Positions 35,711 to 43,460 of a stretch of 64,000 nucleotides of DNA are shown piece after piece (positions within the stretch are counted from its first letter, which is position 1; the number at the start of each line of letters is the position of its first letter). Location of the stretch: the NCBI RefSeq assembly GCF_902381825.1, contig NZ_LR698973.1, positions 556,878-620,877 of the forward strand, written 5' to 3'. The notes under the pieces were generated by a model. It was given only the letters and a program-made list of their open reading frames with translations. It ran no database searches and was not told where the DNA came from. Source of the stretch: Pseudocoprococcus catus (GTDB lineage Bacteria; Bacillota; Clostridia; Lachnospirales; Lachnospiraceae). Both the position numbers and the translations under genes were made by a program.

Positions 35711-37282
35711 ATGGGTGGTTATCTGAATCCTGGGAATGAGAAGTTTGGAGAAGCTTTGAATTCTCAGATTTATGTGGATAAAACGGGGTTAATTGAATAT
35801 ACCAATAGGGTCATGTACAGCAATCAGAAATATGTGTGTGTCAGCCGGCCTCGACGCTTTGGCAAGTCGATGGCGGCCAATATGTTGGCGGCCTATTACA
35901 GCCGAGGGTGTGATTCGCGGGAATTATTTCAGGGATTGAAGATTTCCAAAGCGGATGCCTGCGAGAAGAAATTAAATCAATATAATACAATATTTCTGAA
36001 TATGCAGGAATTCCTCAGTCAGACATCAAGCATGGATGAGATGCTGCGTTTAGTAAAAAAATCAGTTTTATGGGATTTGTTTTTTGAATATCCGGATATT
36101 AATTATTTTGATAAAGAAAATTTTAGCAGGGCAATGCAGGATGTTTACCAGCAGACGAAATGTCCGTTTGTGATTATTATTGATGAATGGGACTGCATTT
36201 TCAGGGAATATCGCGAGAACCATGAAGCGCAGGAACAGTATCTGGATTTCCTGAGGGATTTCCTGAAGGACAAGGCGTATATTCATCTTGCCTACATGAC
36301 CGGAATCTTGCCGATTAAGAAATATGGCACACATTCAGCACTTAATATGTTTGATGAGTTTTCTATGACGAATCCGGGACCCTTGGCAGAATTTGTCGGT
36401 TTTACGGAAGAGGAAGTTGCCGCTTTATGTAAGCAATATGGAAGAAATTTGTCTGAACTGAAAGAATGGTATGACGGTTATCATTTTGAGAAGGCCAGAT
36501 CCATCTACAGTCCGCGCTCCGTGGTGACGGCTATTTTAACCGGTATTTGCGATTCTTACTGGAATCGGACGGAGACATTTGAAGCTCTTCGGTTCTATAT
36601 TGATATGAACTTTGAAGGACTGAAGGATGATGTTTTGAGTATGTTGGCGGGAGAGAGAATTCCGGTTAATACAGGAACATTTTCCAATGATATGACGACA
36701 TTCTACAGTGAGGATGATGTTTTGACGTTGTTGATCCATCTTGGCTATTTGGGATATGATTTTTCATACAAGGAAGTTTTCATTCCAAACAGTGAAGTGC
36801 GGGGCGAATACATCAATGCCGTTGCTGCATCCCAGTGGGGTGAGGTTTCCAAGGCATTAAAGAATTCTTCAGATACGCTTCAGGCTATCTGGCAGAAATA
36901 TCCTGAGAAAGTCGCCGAAGGGATTGAACAGGCGCACTTTGAAACGGCACATATTCAGTACAACGATGAAAATGCATTGAGTTATACCATTTCACTTGCT
37001 TTATATGCAGCAAGAAATTTTTACACTGTATATCGTGAACTGCCCACAGGAAAAGGGTTGGCTGACATGGTTTTCCTGCCTCGCAGACAGTTTCCGGATA
37101 AACCGGCATTGGTGGTTGAACTGAAATGGAATCACAGTGCCGAGGGTGCCCTTGCTCAGATTAAAGAAAAACAATACTGTAAGAGCCTCGAAGATTATAG
37201 GGGAAATATTCTGCTGGTGGGTGTCAACTATGATAAAGTGACGCGAGAACATACCTGTGTGATAGAGGAAGCGGAGAAATAA
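35711..37282 (+). CDS. AAA-ATPase-like protein with C-terminal PD-(D/E)XK nuclease domain
   Basis: A 523-residue protein of the AAA-ATPase_like/DUF1703 (PDDEXK_9) family. YVDKTGLI and the P-loop-like SRPRRFGKSMAANML lie near residues 20-55; a Walker B-like VIIIDEWDCIF is near 157-167; the C-terminal nuclease core reads KGLADMVFLPRRQFPDKPALVVELKWN with Asp and ExK in the expected spacing. Such proteins occur in many copies in gut Firmicutes and Bacteroidetes; a role in defence or mobile DNA has been guessed but not settled. ATG at 35711 follows AAGGAGG. Confidence 0.88.
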   Translation: MGGYLNPGNEKFGEALNSQIYVDKTGLIEYTNRVMYSNQKYVCVSRPRRFGKSMAANMLAAYYSRGCDSRELFQGLKISKADACEKKLNQYNTIFLNMQEFLSQTSSMDEMLRLVKKSVLWDLFFEYPDINYFDKENFSRAMQDVYQQTKCPFVIIIDEWDCIFREYRENHEAQEQYLDFLRDFLKDKAYIHLAYMTGILPIKKYGTHSALNMFDEFSMTNPGPLAEFVGFTEEEVAALCKQYGRNLSELKEWYDGYHFEKARSIYSPRSVVTAILTGICDSYWNRTETFEALRFYIDMNFEGLKDDVLSMLAGERIPVNTGTFSNDMTTFYSEDDVLTLLIHLGYLGYDFSYKEVFIPNSEVRGEYINAVAASQWGEVSKALKNSSDTLQAIWQKYPEKVAEGIEQAHFETAHIQYNDENALSYTISLALYAARNFYTVYRELPTGKGLADMVFLPRRQFPDKPALVVELKWNHSAEGALAQIKEKQYCKSLEDYRGNILLVGVNYDKVTREHTCVIEEAEK

Positions 37283-37301
37283 ATAATAAATTCTATGTAA
37301 G

Positions 37302-37327
37302 AGGATGTCTTAGGGCATCCTTTTTTT
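37302..37327 (+). terminator. Terminator after the AAA/nuclease gene
   Basis: A short stem GGATGTC/GGCATCC followed by seven T. Confidence 0.8.
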
Positions 37328-37420
37328 GTCTATAGTTATACTAAATTTTCTTTCAGAATTCTTTCACTCCATATAACTTTCTTACAATACCCCGACTTTT
37401 CCTGTTTTCGGATTTTTTTG

Positions 37421-37429
37421 TGCTATGAT
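37421..37429 (+). promoter_or_regulatory. Extended -10 promoter of the Dlt-like operon
   Basis: TGCTATGAT (extended -10) without a strong -35. An in-frame ATG at 37425 lies inside this box, so translation must start further on. Confidence 0.55.
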
Positions 37430-37460
37430 AGGGGCACCAAAGAGAACAGGGGGCGATAGC

Positions 37461-39008
37461 TTGAAAAATATATTGGAATATCTTGAACATTCAGTCGGTC
37501 GGCGGCCTGAGAAAACAGCCTGTGCCGATACAGATACATCGATGACCTGGCGTCAGCTTCGAGAGGCATCAGCGCGGATCGGCAGTTTACTGCTGAAGCA
37601 CCGGTTGACACACCGTCCGGTGGCTGTTTATATGGAAAAAACACCGGCCTGTCTGGCGACAATGCTGGGAACGGTTTACGGCGGTGATTTCTATACAGTG
37701 ATTGATACCAAAATGCCCTGGGACAGAATCCGCAAGATTTTCAGTGTGCTGAAACCGGCGGCGATTATTACCGACAGGGATCATGAAGAGACAGTCAGGG
37801 AAGCCCTTGCCTCCGAAAGAAAAGACAGTCCGAAGATTCTTCTTTATGAGAAGGCCATGTATGTGCCTGAGGATCGGGAAGGGCTGGCAAAGATTCGGAG
37901 AAAAGCAGTGGATACGGATCTGGTGTATACCCTTTTTACATCCGGTTCCACAGGCATGCCGAAGGGTGTTGCCGTTTCCCATCGAAATGTGATGGCTTAT
38001 GCGGAATGGGTGAAAACGACATTTGATATCAATGAAGCGACGGTTTTCGGCAGCCAGACACCTTTTTATTTCAGTATGTCGGTGCTGGATATTTATACAA
38101 CTCTGGCAGCAGGCGCAGAACTTCAGATTCTGCCGAAGCAATTATTTGCTTTTCCGGTGCGTCTGTTGGAGTATATGAATAGTCGAAAAGTGAATACCAT
38201 TTACTGGGTGCCGACGGCATTATCCATTGTTGCTAATTGGAAAGTGCTGGACTATGTGTCCCTTCCATATATGGAGAAGGTTCTTTTCGCCGGTGAGGTG
38301 ATGCCGGTGAAACAGCTGAATTACTGGCGGAGAAAAATGCCGGAGCTGCTGTATGCCAATCTGTATGGGCCGACAGAAGTAACAGATATCTGTGCCTATT
38401 ACATTGTGGACCGGGATTTTGCGGATAGTGAAACACTGCCTATTGGGCGTGCCTGCGACAACTGTGACCTGATCATCCTTCGTGAGGATGGTACGGAAGC
38501 GGCACCGGGAGAAATCGGCGAACTGTGCGTCAGAGGCTCTTTTGTAGCCGGCGGATATTATGGAGATCCGGACAAAACGGATGCTGCTTTTATCCAGAAC
38601 CCGCTGAACCCATGGTATCCGGAGAAGATATATAAAACCGGTGATCTGGTCCGCTATAATGACCGCGGCGAGCTGCTGTATCTGGGACGCAGAGATTTTC
38701 AGATTAAGCATATGGGATACCGTATCGAGTTAGGTGAAGTTGAAGCTGCCGCCGGTGCGGCCTCTGATGTCAAGAGCTGTGTCAGTATTTACGATGAAGT
38801 GCGTGACAGAATTGTCCTGTTCTATGAGGGCGGTCCCAAAAATGAAAATCAGATGCGGGTTCTTTTGGAAGGGAAATTGCCGCCGTATATGAGGCCGGGA
38901 GAATGCATCAGAGTGAAGAGGATGCCGGAAAATGCCAACGGCAAAATCGACAGGAAATACTTGAAGAGCTACTATACAGATTTAATGGATGGGCAGGCCA
39001 TCGGTTAG
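37461..39008 (+). CDS. DltA-like acyl/amino acid adenylation enzyme
   Basis: A 515-residue ANL-superfamily enzyme that would activate an acid as its AMP ester and load it on the carrier protein encoded downstream. Core motifs are TLFTSGSTGMPKGVAVSH (A3), NLYGPTEVTD (A5), YKTGDLVRYNDRGELLYLGRRDFQIKHMGYRIELGE (A7-A8) and NGKIDRK (A10 Lys). Size and neighbours match D-alanine:carrier ligase, but substrate is not proven. TTG at 37461 with GGGGG upstream is preferred because ATG 37425 overlaps the promoter. The 3' end lies in the palindrome 38988-39124. Confidence 0.85.
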   Translation: MKNILEYLEHSVGRRPEKTACADTDTSMTWRQLREASARIGSLLLKHRLTHRPVAVYMEKTPACLATMLGTVYGGDFYTVIDTKMPWDRIRKIFSVLKPAAIITDRDHEETVREALASERKDSPKILLYEKAMYVPEDREGLAKIRRKAVDTDLVYTLFTSGSTGMPKGVAVSHRNVMAYAEWVKTTFDINEATVFGSQTPFYFSMSVLDIYTTLAAGAELQILPKQLFAFPVRLLEYMNSRKVNTIYWVPTALSIVANWKVLDYVSLPYMEKVLFAGEVMPVKQLNYWRRKMPELLYANLYGPTEVTDICAYYIVDRDFADSETLPIGRACDNCDLIILREDGTEAAPGEIGELCVRGSFVAGGYYGDPDKTDAAFIQNPLNPWYPEKIYKTGDLVRYNDRGELLYLGRRDFQIKHMGYRIELGEVEAAAGAASDVKSCVSIYDEVRDRIVLFYEGGPKNENQMRVLLEGKLPPYMRPGECIRVKRMPENANGKIDRKYLKSYYTDLMDGQAIG

Positions 39009-39124
39009 TTTATCAAGTTTGCAAAATCGGGGCTTTGAAGCGTCCGTCAGACATGCACTTATCAGAAGTTTATTGGGTTTTGCAAACAAGATAGCTATTG
39101 CAGGAATCCGATGGCTTGCCCATC
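38988..39124. repeat. Long hairpin between the adenylation and carrier protein genes
   Basis: Outer arms 38988-39004 and 39108-39124 pair over 17 bases with one mismatch; inner arms 39017-39026 and 39078-39087 pair over 10. The outer arm overlaps the last codons of the adenylation gene. It may regulate the ratio of enzyme to carrier or be an inserted repeat. Confidence 0.7.
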
Positions 39125-39208
39125 GGAGGTTGAGGGGATAAGAAGTAGTGTTATCAAGTATTAGTTGTGGTAGATAATAGAGTGAAAATGGAAGGAGATG
39201 CTATTGAC

Positions 39209-39436
39209 ATGAAAGAACTGTTAGATATTTTAAATAAAGTGAAACCGGGTATTGATTATGTGAATGAGAAGCATCTGGTGTCGGATGAACTGATTGATTC
39301 TCTGGATGTGATGACGATTGTGACGGAGATCTGTGACGAGTTTGATGTGGAGATTCTGCCGACGGATGTGGTGCCGGAGAATTTTGAGTCTGTGGAGGCG
39401 ATGTGGCAGCTGATCATGCGGCTTCAGGAGGATTAG
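39209..39436 (+). CDS. Acyl carrier protein (DltC-like)
   Basis: A 75-residue carrier protein. LIDSLDVMTIVTEICDEFDVEI holds the phosphopantetheine-attachment serine (DSL). Small size and place between adenylation enzyme and MBOAT resemble DltC. ATG 39209 follows AAGGAGA at 39191; the frame is open to 39167, giving MEGDAID as an alternative start at 39188. Confidence 0.85.
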   Translation: MKELLDILNKVKPGIDYVNEKHLVSDELIDSLDVMTIVTEICDEFDVEILPTDVVPENFESVEAMWQLIMRLQED

Positions 39437-39442
39437 TCCGGG

Positions 39443-41014
39443 ATGAGTTATACCTCTTATTTTTATCTGCTGTTTTTTCTGGGGGTGCTGGTGGCTTTAT
39501 ATTACCTGATACCCTTGAAAAAACGGTGGTTGGTGCTGCTGGGCGGCAGTTATTTCTTCTACTGGATGGCCTCCGGAAAAATGATTGTTTTTCTGCTGAT
39601 CACAACCGTTTCGGTTTATCTGGGAGCTCTGGCTATGGAGGGGGAGCAGCAGGCCTTTGACAGTGTGTGCAAAAGTCTGAAAAAAGAAGAAAGAAAAGCC
39701 AGAAAGGCAGTTATGATGCGCCGAAAGCGCTATATTGTGTTTGCCATGGTGCTGATCAATGTGGGGCTTCTGGCCTTTTTGAAATATTATCACTTTTTCA
39801 GTGCCAATATCAATGCGCTGGGAAGCCATCTGGAGCCTGGTTTTCAGCTGCCGGCGCTGAAACTGTTGATGCCTCTGGGCATTTCTTTTTATACGCTGTC
39901 AGCGGTGGGCTATGTGATCGATGTTTACCGGGGGCAGACAGCGGCGGATCATCACTTCGGCAGACTGGCACTTTTCCTCAGCCTTTTCACCAATATTACG
40001 GAAGGCCCTATCAGCCGTTACGACCAGCTTGCAGGGCAGGCCTTTGAAGGACACAGGGCTGATTACCGGCAGTTTACCTTTGGCGCGCAGCTGATCCTCT
40101 GGGGACTTTTCCAGAAAATGGTGCTGGCTGACCGGGCGGCGCTGCTTGTCAGTACCGTTTTCGGCAGTCCGTCGGATTACAGCGGCGGCATTGTGATCTT
40201 GGCGATGTTCGTCTATACATTGCAGATTTATGCGGATTTTGCCGGATGCATGGACATCGTGCGGGGCAGCGGGGCACTGTTTGGCATTGAGATTGCCCGG
40301 AACTTCAATCAGCCTTTTTTCTCGAAGTCCATCGGTGAATTCTGGCGAAGATGGCATATGACGCTGGGGGCCTGGTTCAAAGATTATATTTTCTATCCGG
40401 TAACATTGTCGAAAACAAATATGAAGCTGGGAAGATGGGCCAAGAAACATCTGAGTGTCCATCTGGGGCAGGCAATGCCAACGGCGTTTGCGCTGTTTTT
40501 CGTCTGGCTGGCCAATGGACTCTGGCATGGAGCTGCATGGAAATATGTGGCTTACGGCATGTACTACTATGTATTGACATTATTCGGCCTTTTTGGCAAA
40601 CCGGTGATACATTGTTTTTATGAAAAAACCGGGATTCGGAAGGAGAGCCGGCCATGGCAGCTGCTGCTGATCATCAGAACTTTTATACTGGTGAATATCG
40701 GTATGCTGTTGTTTCGGGCAAACAGTCTGCGTATTTTTGCGGAGATGTTTGAATCCATGTTTAGAAAAACAACAGGAAACTGGCTTGAGCTGGGATTAGA
40801 CAGACATGATCTGGCTGTGCTGGCGCTGGGCGCTTTACTGATGCTGATGGTGGGTATTGTCAGAGAAAGAGGTATTTGTATACGTGAGCGAATTGCATCA
40901 TGGCCGATGGTGCTCAGGTGGACCGTTTATGCAGGGGTATTTTGTGCCATTGTACTGCTTGGAGCCTATGGCAGCGGATATGGCGTGGTGGATCCATTGT
41001 ATGCTAACTTCTAA
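39443..41014 (+). CDS. MBOAT family O-acyltransferase (DltB-like)
   Basis: A 523-residue membrane protein with about 10 hydrophobic segments. Family signatures are LMPLGISFYTLSAVGYVIDVYRG, SIGEFWRRWHMTLGAWFKDYIFYPV and the catalytic His in FVWLANGLWHGAAWKY. It would move the acyl group from the carrier protein through the membrane. Starts 6 bases after the carrier gene. Confidence 0.93.
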   Translation: MSYTSYFYLLFFLGVLVALYYLIPLKKRWLVLLGGSYFFYWMASGKMIVFLLITTVSVYLGALAMEGEQQAFDSVCKSLKKEERKARKAVMMRRKRYIVFAMVLINVGLLAFLKYYHFFSANINALGSHLEPGFQLPALKLLMPLGISFYTLSAVGYVIDVYRGQTAADHHFGRLALFLSLFTNITEGPISRYDQLAGQAFEGHRADYRQFTFGAQLILWGLFQKMVLADRAALLVSTVFGSPSDYSGGIVILAMFVYTLQIYADFAGCMDIVRGSGALFGIEIARNFNQPFFSKSIGEFWRRWHMTLGAWFKDYIFYPVTLSKTNMKLGRWAKKHLSVHLGQAMPTAFALFFVWLANGLWHGAAWKYVAYGMYYYVLTLFGLFGKPVIHCFYEKTGIRKESRPWQLLLIIRTFILVNIGMLLFRANSLRIFAEMFESMFRKTTGNWLELGLDRHDLAVLALGALLMLMVGIVRERGICIRERIASWPMVLRWTVYAGVFCAIVLLGAYGSGYGVVDPLYANF

Positions 41015-41116
41015 ATCCAAATGCATAATGGGCAGAAGTTTCAGACAGCGACGGAAGCAGAAGTGGGCAATATGTCTAATACGCAGAAATAACTTCGTGA
41101 ATGAGGAGTCAGTGAA

Positions 41117-42127
41117 ATGCATATATCTAATAGAAAACAGTTTGCCGGACGGGCATTGAAAATGATTGCTTTTGTGCTGTTGACGGTTTTGCTGTTGGTG
41201 GGAATGTCGAAGACGTTGGTGCCAAGGTCGAATTCCGCCAGCGGCGGCATGCACAATTACAGAGCCAGAGGGTTTTATGGGGAAGAAAAGGATTCTCTGG
41301 ATGTGGTGGCTATCGGCAACAGTGATCTGGCCAGTGGATTTTCACCTATGGAATTGTGGAAAACGCATGGCATTTCAGGCTTTGCCTGTGGAGAACCCAA
41401 TCAGACCATCGATCAGTCCGTGAGATTGCTTCAGGAAGTGCTGACATGCCAGAGGCCAAAAGTTGTTATCCTGGAGACGGACGCCCTTTTCCAGGAAAAC
41501 ATGGACGGTCATCTGACCTCATTGGTCAAGGCCGCAGCCAATTATCTTTTTCCGGTATTGGAATATCATGATCGCTGGAAAAGTGTGACGATCTCAGAGC
41601 TGATGGGCAAACCGCAGAAACCATGGCATGATGCGGCCAAGGGGTACCGCTATTCGGATGACCGGGTGGCTTACAAAGGGTTCGATTATATGGCGAAGAC
41701 GGATGATCGGGAAGAAATAGATGCCATAGCGCTGCAGAGCCTCAATCAGTTTGTTGAAATCTGCCGGAATGCGGACATTCAGGTGCTATTTGTGGAGATG
41801 CCGTCAGCCAACTCATGGAATATGGCCAGACATCAGGCAGTGGCGGACTACGCATCTGATCGAAATATTCCTTTTATTGATTTTAATATGAAGGATATGA
41901 TGACAAAGACGGGCTTTGACTGGCTGACGGACAGTCGTGACGGAGGCAATCATCTGAATTACAGCGGTGCAAAGAAGATCAGTACATGGTTGGGAAATTA
42001 TCTGGGATCGCAGTACCAGCTGGAAGACCATAGAAAAGACAGCCGTTATCAGCGATGGCAGCAGGACAGTGCTGATTATAACCGCATTGTCTCCGGTGCG
42101 GACAAGCAGGCTGCCGATGAAAATTGA
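41117..42127 (+). CDS. SGNH-like extracytoplasmic protein (DltD-like position)
   Basis: A 336-residue protein with one N-terminal membrane anchor (about 14-33) and an outside domain. AIGNSDLASGFSP carries the Ser block and DGGNHLNYSGAKKIS the late Asp/His block of SGNH hydrolase or AlgX/DltD-type acyltransferases. As the last gene of the operon it is placed to finish acyl transfer to a wall polymer. It is not a close DltD match, so the acceptor and acyl group remain open. The 100-base gap before it has an AATGAGGAG ribosome region. Confidence 0.8.
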   Translation: MHISNRKQFAGRALKMIAFVLLTVLLLVGMSKTLVPRSNSASGGMHNYRARGFYGEEKDSLDVVAIGNSDLASGFSPMELWKTHGISGFACGEPNQTIDQSVRLLQEVLTCQRPKVVILETDALFQENMDGHLTSLVKAAANYLFPVLEYHDRWKSVTISELMGKPQKPWHDAAKGYRYSDDRVAYKGFDYMAKTDDREEIDAIALQSLNQFVEICRNADIQVLFVEMPSANSWNMARHQAVADYASDRNIPFIDFNMKDMMTKTGFDWLTDSRDGGNHLNYSGAKKISTWLGNYLGSQYQLEDHRKDSRYQRWQQDSADYNRIVSGADKQAADEN

Positions 42128-42156
42128 ACATAAAAATTAAATGGATATACAGAAGA

Positions 42157-42196
42157 AAATGACCGTTTGTGACCGTTCACAGAATGGTCATTTTTT
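42157..42196 (+). terminator. Terminator of the Dlt-like operon
   Basis: AAAATGACC on one arm pairs with GGTCATTTT on the other, with an inner TGTGA/TCACA stem and six T. Confidence 0.85.
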
Positions 42197-42276
42197 CGTC
42201 ACAAAATCCCCACCAAAGCATCACAAATATTGGTTATGCTATACCTTGAGAGAAAATAGCATGCTATAAAGCATGA

Positions 42277-42344
42277 AACAGACAATTACGAAACCCATTA
42301 GATATGGAAAATGCTAAAATTCTTGGGTTTCGTAATTGTCTGTT
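42277..42344. repeat. Perfect 21-base inverted repeat before the ABC operon
   Basis: Arms 42277-42297 and 42324-42344 are perfectly complementary with a 26-base loop. The right arm ends 13 bases before the ribosome site of the ABC ATPase gene, so in RNA it would form a hairpin in the 5' leader. No T-run follows it. Confidence 0.85.
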
Positions 42345-42371
42345 CAAATAGTGAGAAGGAGGAGAGAGACT

Positions 42372-43460
42372 TTGATAGAAGTCAAAAATCTTGTGAAGAA
42401 ATACGGCGATCATATTGCCGTAGATCATCTGAGTTTTACAGTGGAAGAAGGCCATATTTACGGTTTTCTGGGACCGAACGGTGCCGGCAAATCCACAACG
42501 ATGAATATGATTACCGGTTATATCGGACCGACAGAAGGCAGCATTATGATCAACGGGCATGATATGCTGGAGAATCCGGAGGAGGCCAAGAAATGTATTG
42601 GTTATCTGCCGGAGATCCCGCCTTTGTATACAGATATGACACCCCTTGAATATCTGCGTTTTGCGGCCGAATTAAAAGGAATTGCCAGGAATAAAAAAGA
42701 AGAAGAAGTTCAGAAAGTGATCGCAGATGCCAAATTGGAGGCGGTGTCAGACCGTCTGATCCGGAATCTGTCCAAAGGTTACAAACAGCGTGTAGGTCTG
42801 GCCCAGGCACTGCTTGGATATCCGGAGGTGATTATTCTGGATGAGCCGACAGTCGGCCTGGATCCGGCGCAGATCATTGAGATGCGCGGATTGATCCGAA
42901 GCCTTGGCAAGAAACATACCGTCATTCTGAGTTCCCATATTTTGTCTGAAATCAGTGCAGTCTGTGATGATGTGCTGATTTTGTCCCACGGCAAACTGGT
43001 GGCCAGTGACACAACGGATAATCTTGGCAAGCTCATGGAAGATAAGGTAACACTGCATCTGACAGTCAAAGGGGATGAGGCGTCTATCAAAGGCGTACTG
43101 GATGCTGTTGATGGTGTTGAAAATATTGAATATACGGATTCTGAGGAAAAAGGTTGTGTCGATGTGATGATCCAGAGCGATCCGAAGACAGAAGTCCGTG
43201 AGATGATCTTCTACAGACTGGCAGCTGTCCAGTGCCCGATTTATGCCATGAATCAGATGAAGAAGTCATTGGAGGATGTCTTTATTGAATTGACAGCCGA
43301 TGGTACTGAAACATCTGCAAAGGCACAAAACAATGAAGATCCTCATGAAGATGAGTTACATGAGGAAGATCATGAAGAACATGAAGAGCACCCGGGAGAA
43401 ACTGACGAGACAGATGAAGAAGACGGAAAGGAGGCAGCAGAACATGACAGCGATTTATAA
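42372..43460 (+). CDS. ABC transporter ATP-binding protein (GldA-like)
   Basis: A 362-residue ATPase. Walker A GPNGAGKST, Q-loop region YLPEIPPLY, signature LSKGYKQRVGLAQAL, Walker B VIILDEPTVGLDP and switch HILSE are intact. After an additional regulatory domain (about 230-315) it ends in a very acidic tail of about 45 Asp/Glu/His-rich residues. TTG at 42372 with AAGGAGG at 42357 is preferred; the upstream frame lies in the inverted repeat. It pairs with the permease downstream, overlapping by 17 bases. Confidence 0.92.
   Translation: MIEVKNLVKKYGDHIAVDHLSFTVEEGHIYGFLGPNGAGKSTTMNMITGYIGPTEGSIMINGHDMLENPEEAKKCIGYLPEIPPLYTDMTPLEYLRFAAELKGIARNKKEEEVQKVIADAKLEAVSDRLIRNLSKGYKQRVGLAQALLGYPEVIILDEPTVGLDPAQIIEMRGLIRSLGKKHTVILSSHILSEISAVCDDVLILSHGKLVASDTTDNLGKLMEDKVTLHLTVKGDEASIKGVLDAVDGVENIEYTDSEEKGCVDVMIQSDPKTEVREMIFYRLAAVQCPIYAMNQMKKSLEDVFIELTADGTETSAKAQNNEDPHEDELHEEDHEEHEEHPGETDETDEEDGKEAAEHDSDL

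Noticed and set aside
37425..37460. ATG start 12 codons upstream for the adenylation gene
   Set aside because: It overlaps the extended -10 promoter box and has no ribosome site; TTG at 37461 is better placed.
39403..40047. Overlapping plus-strand frames in the MBOAT gene
   Set aside because: They run through a clear membrane protein gene in another frame and have no family features.
43300..43443. N-terminal extension of the permease-GldG fusion
   Set aside because: The extra 48 codons are the acidic tail of the ATPase gene read in another frame. ATG 43444 has a strong ribosome site.
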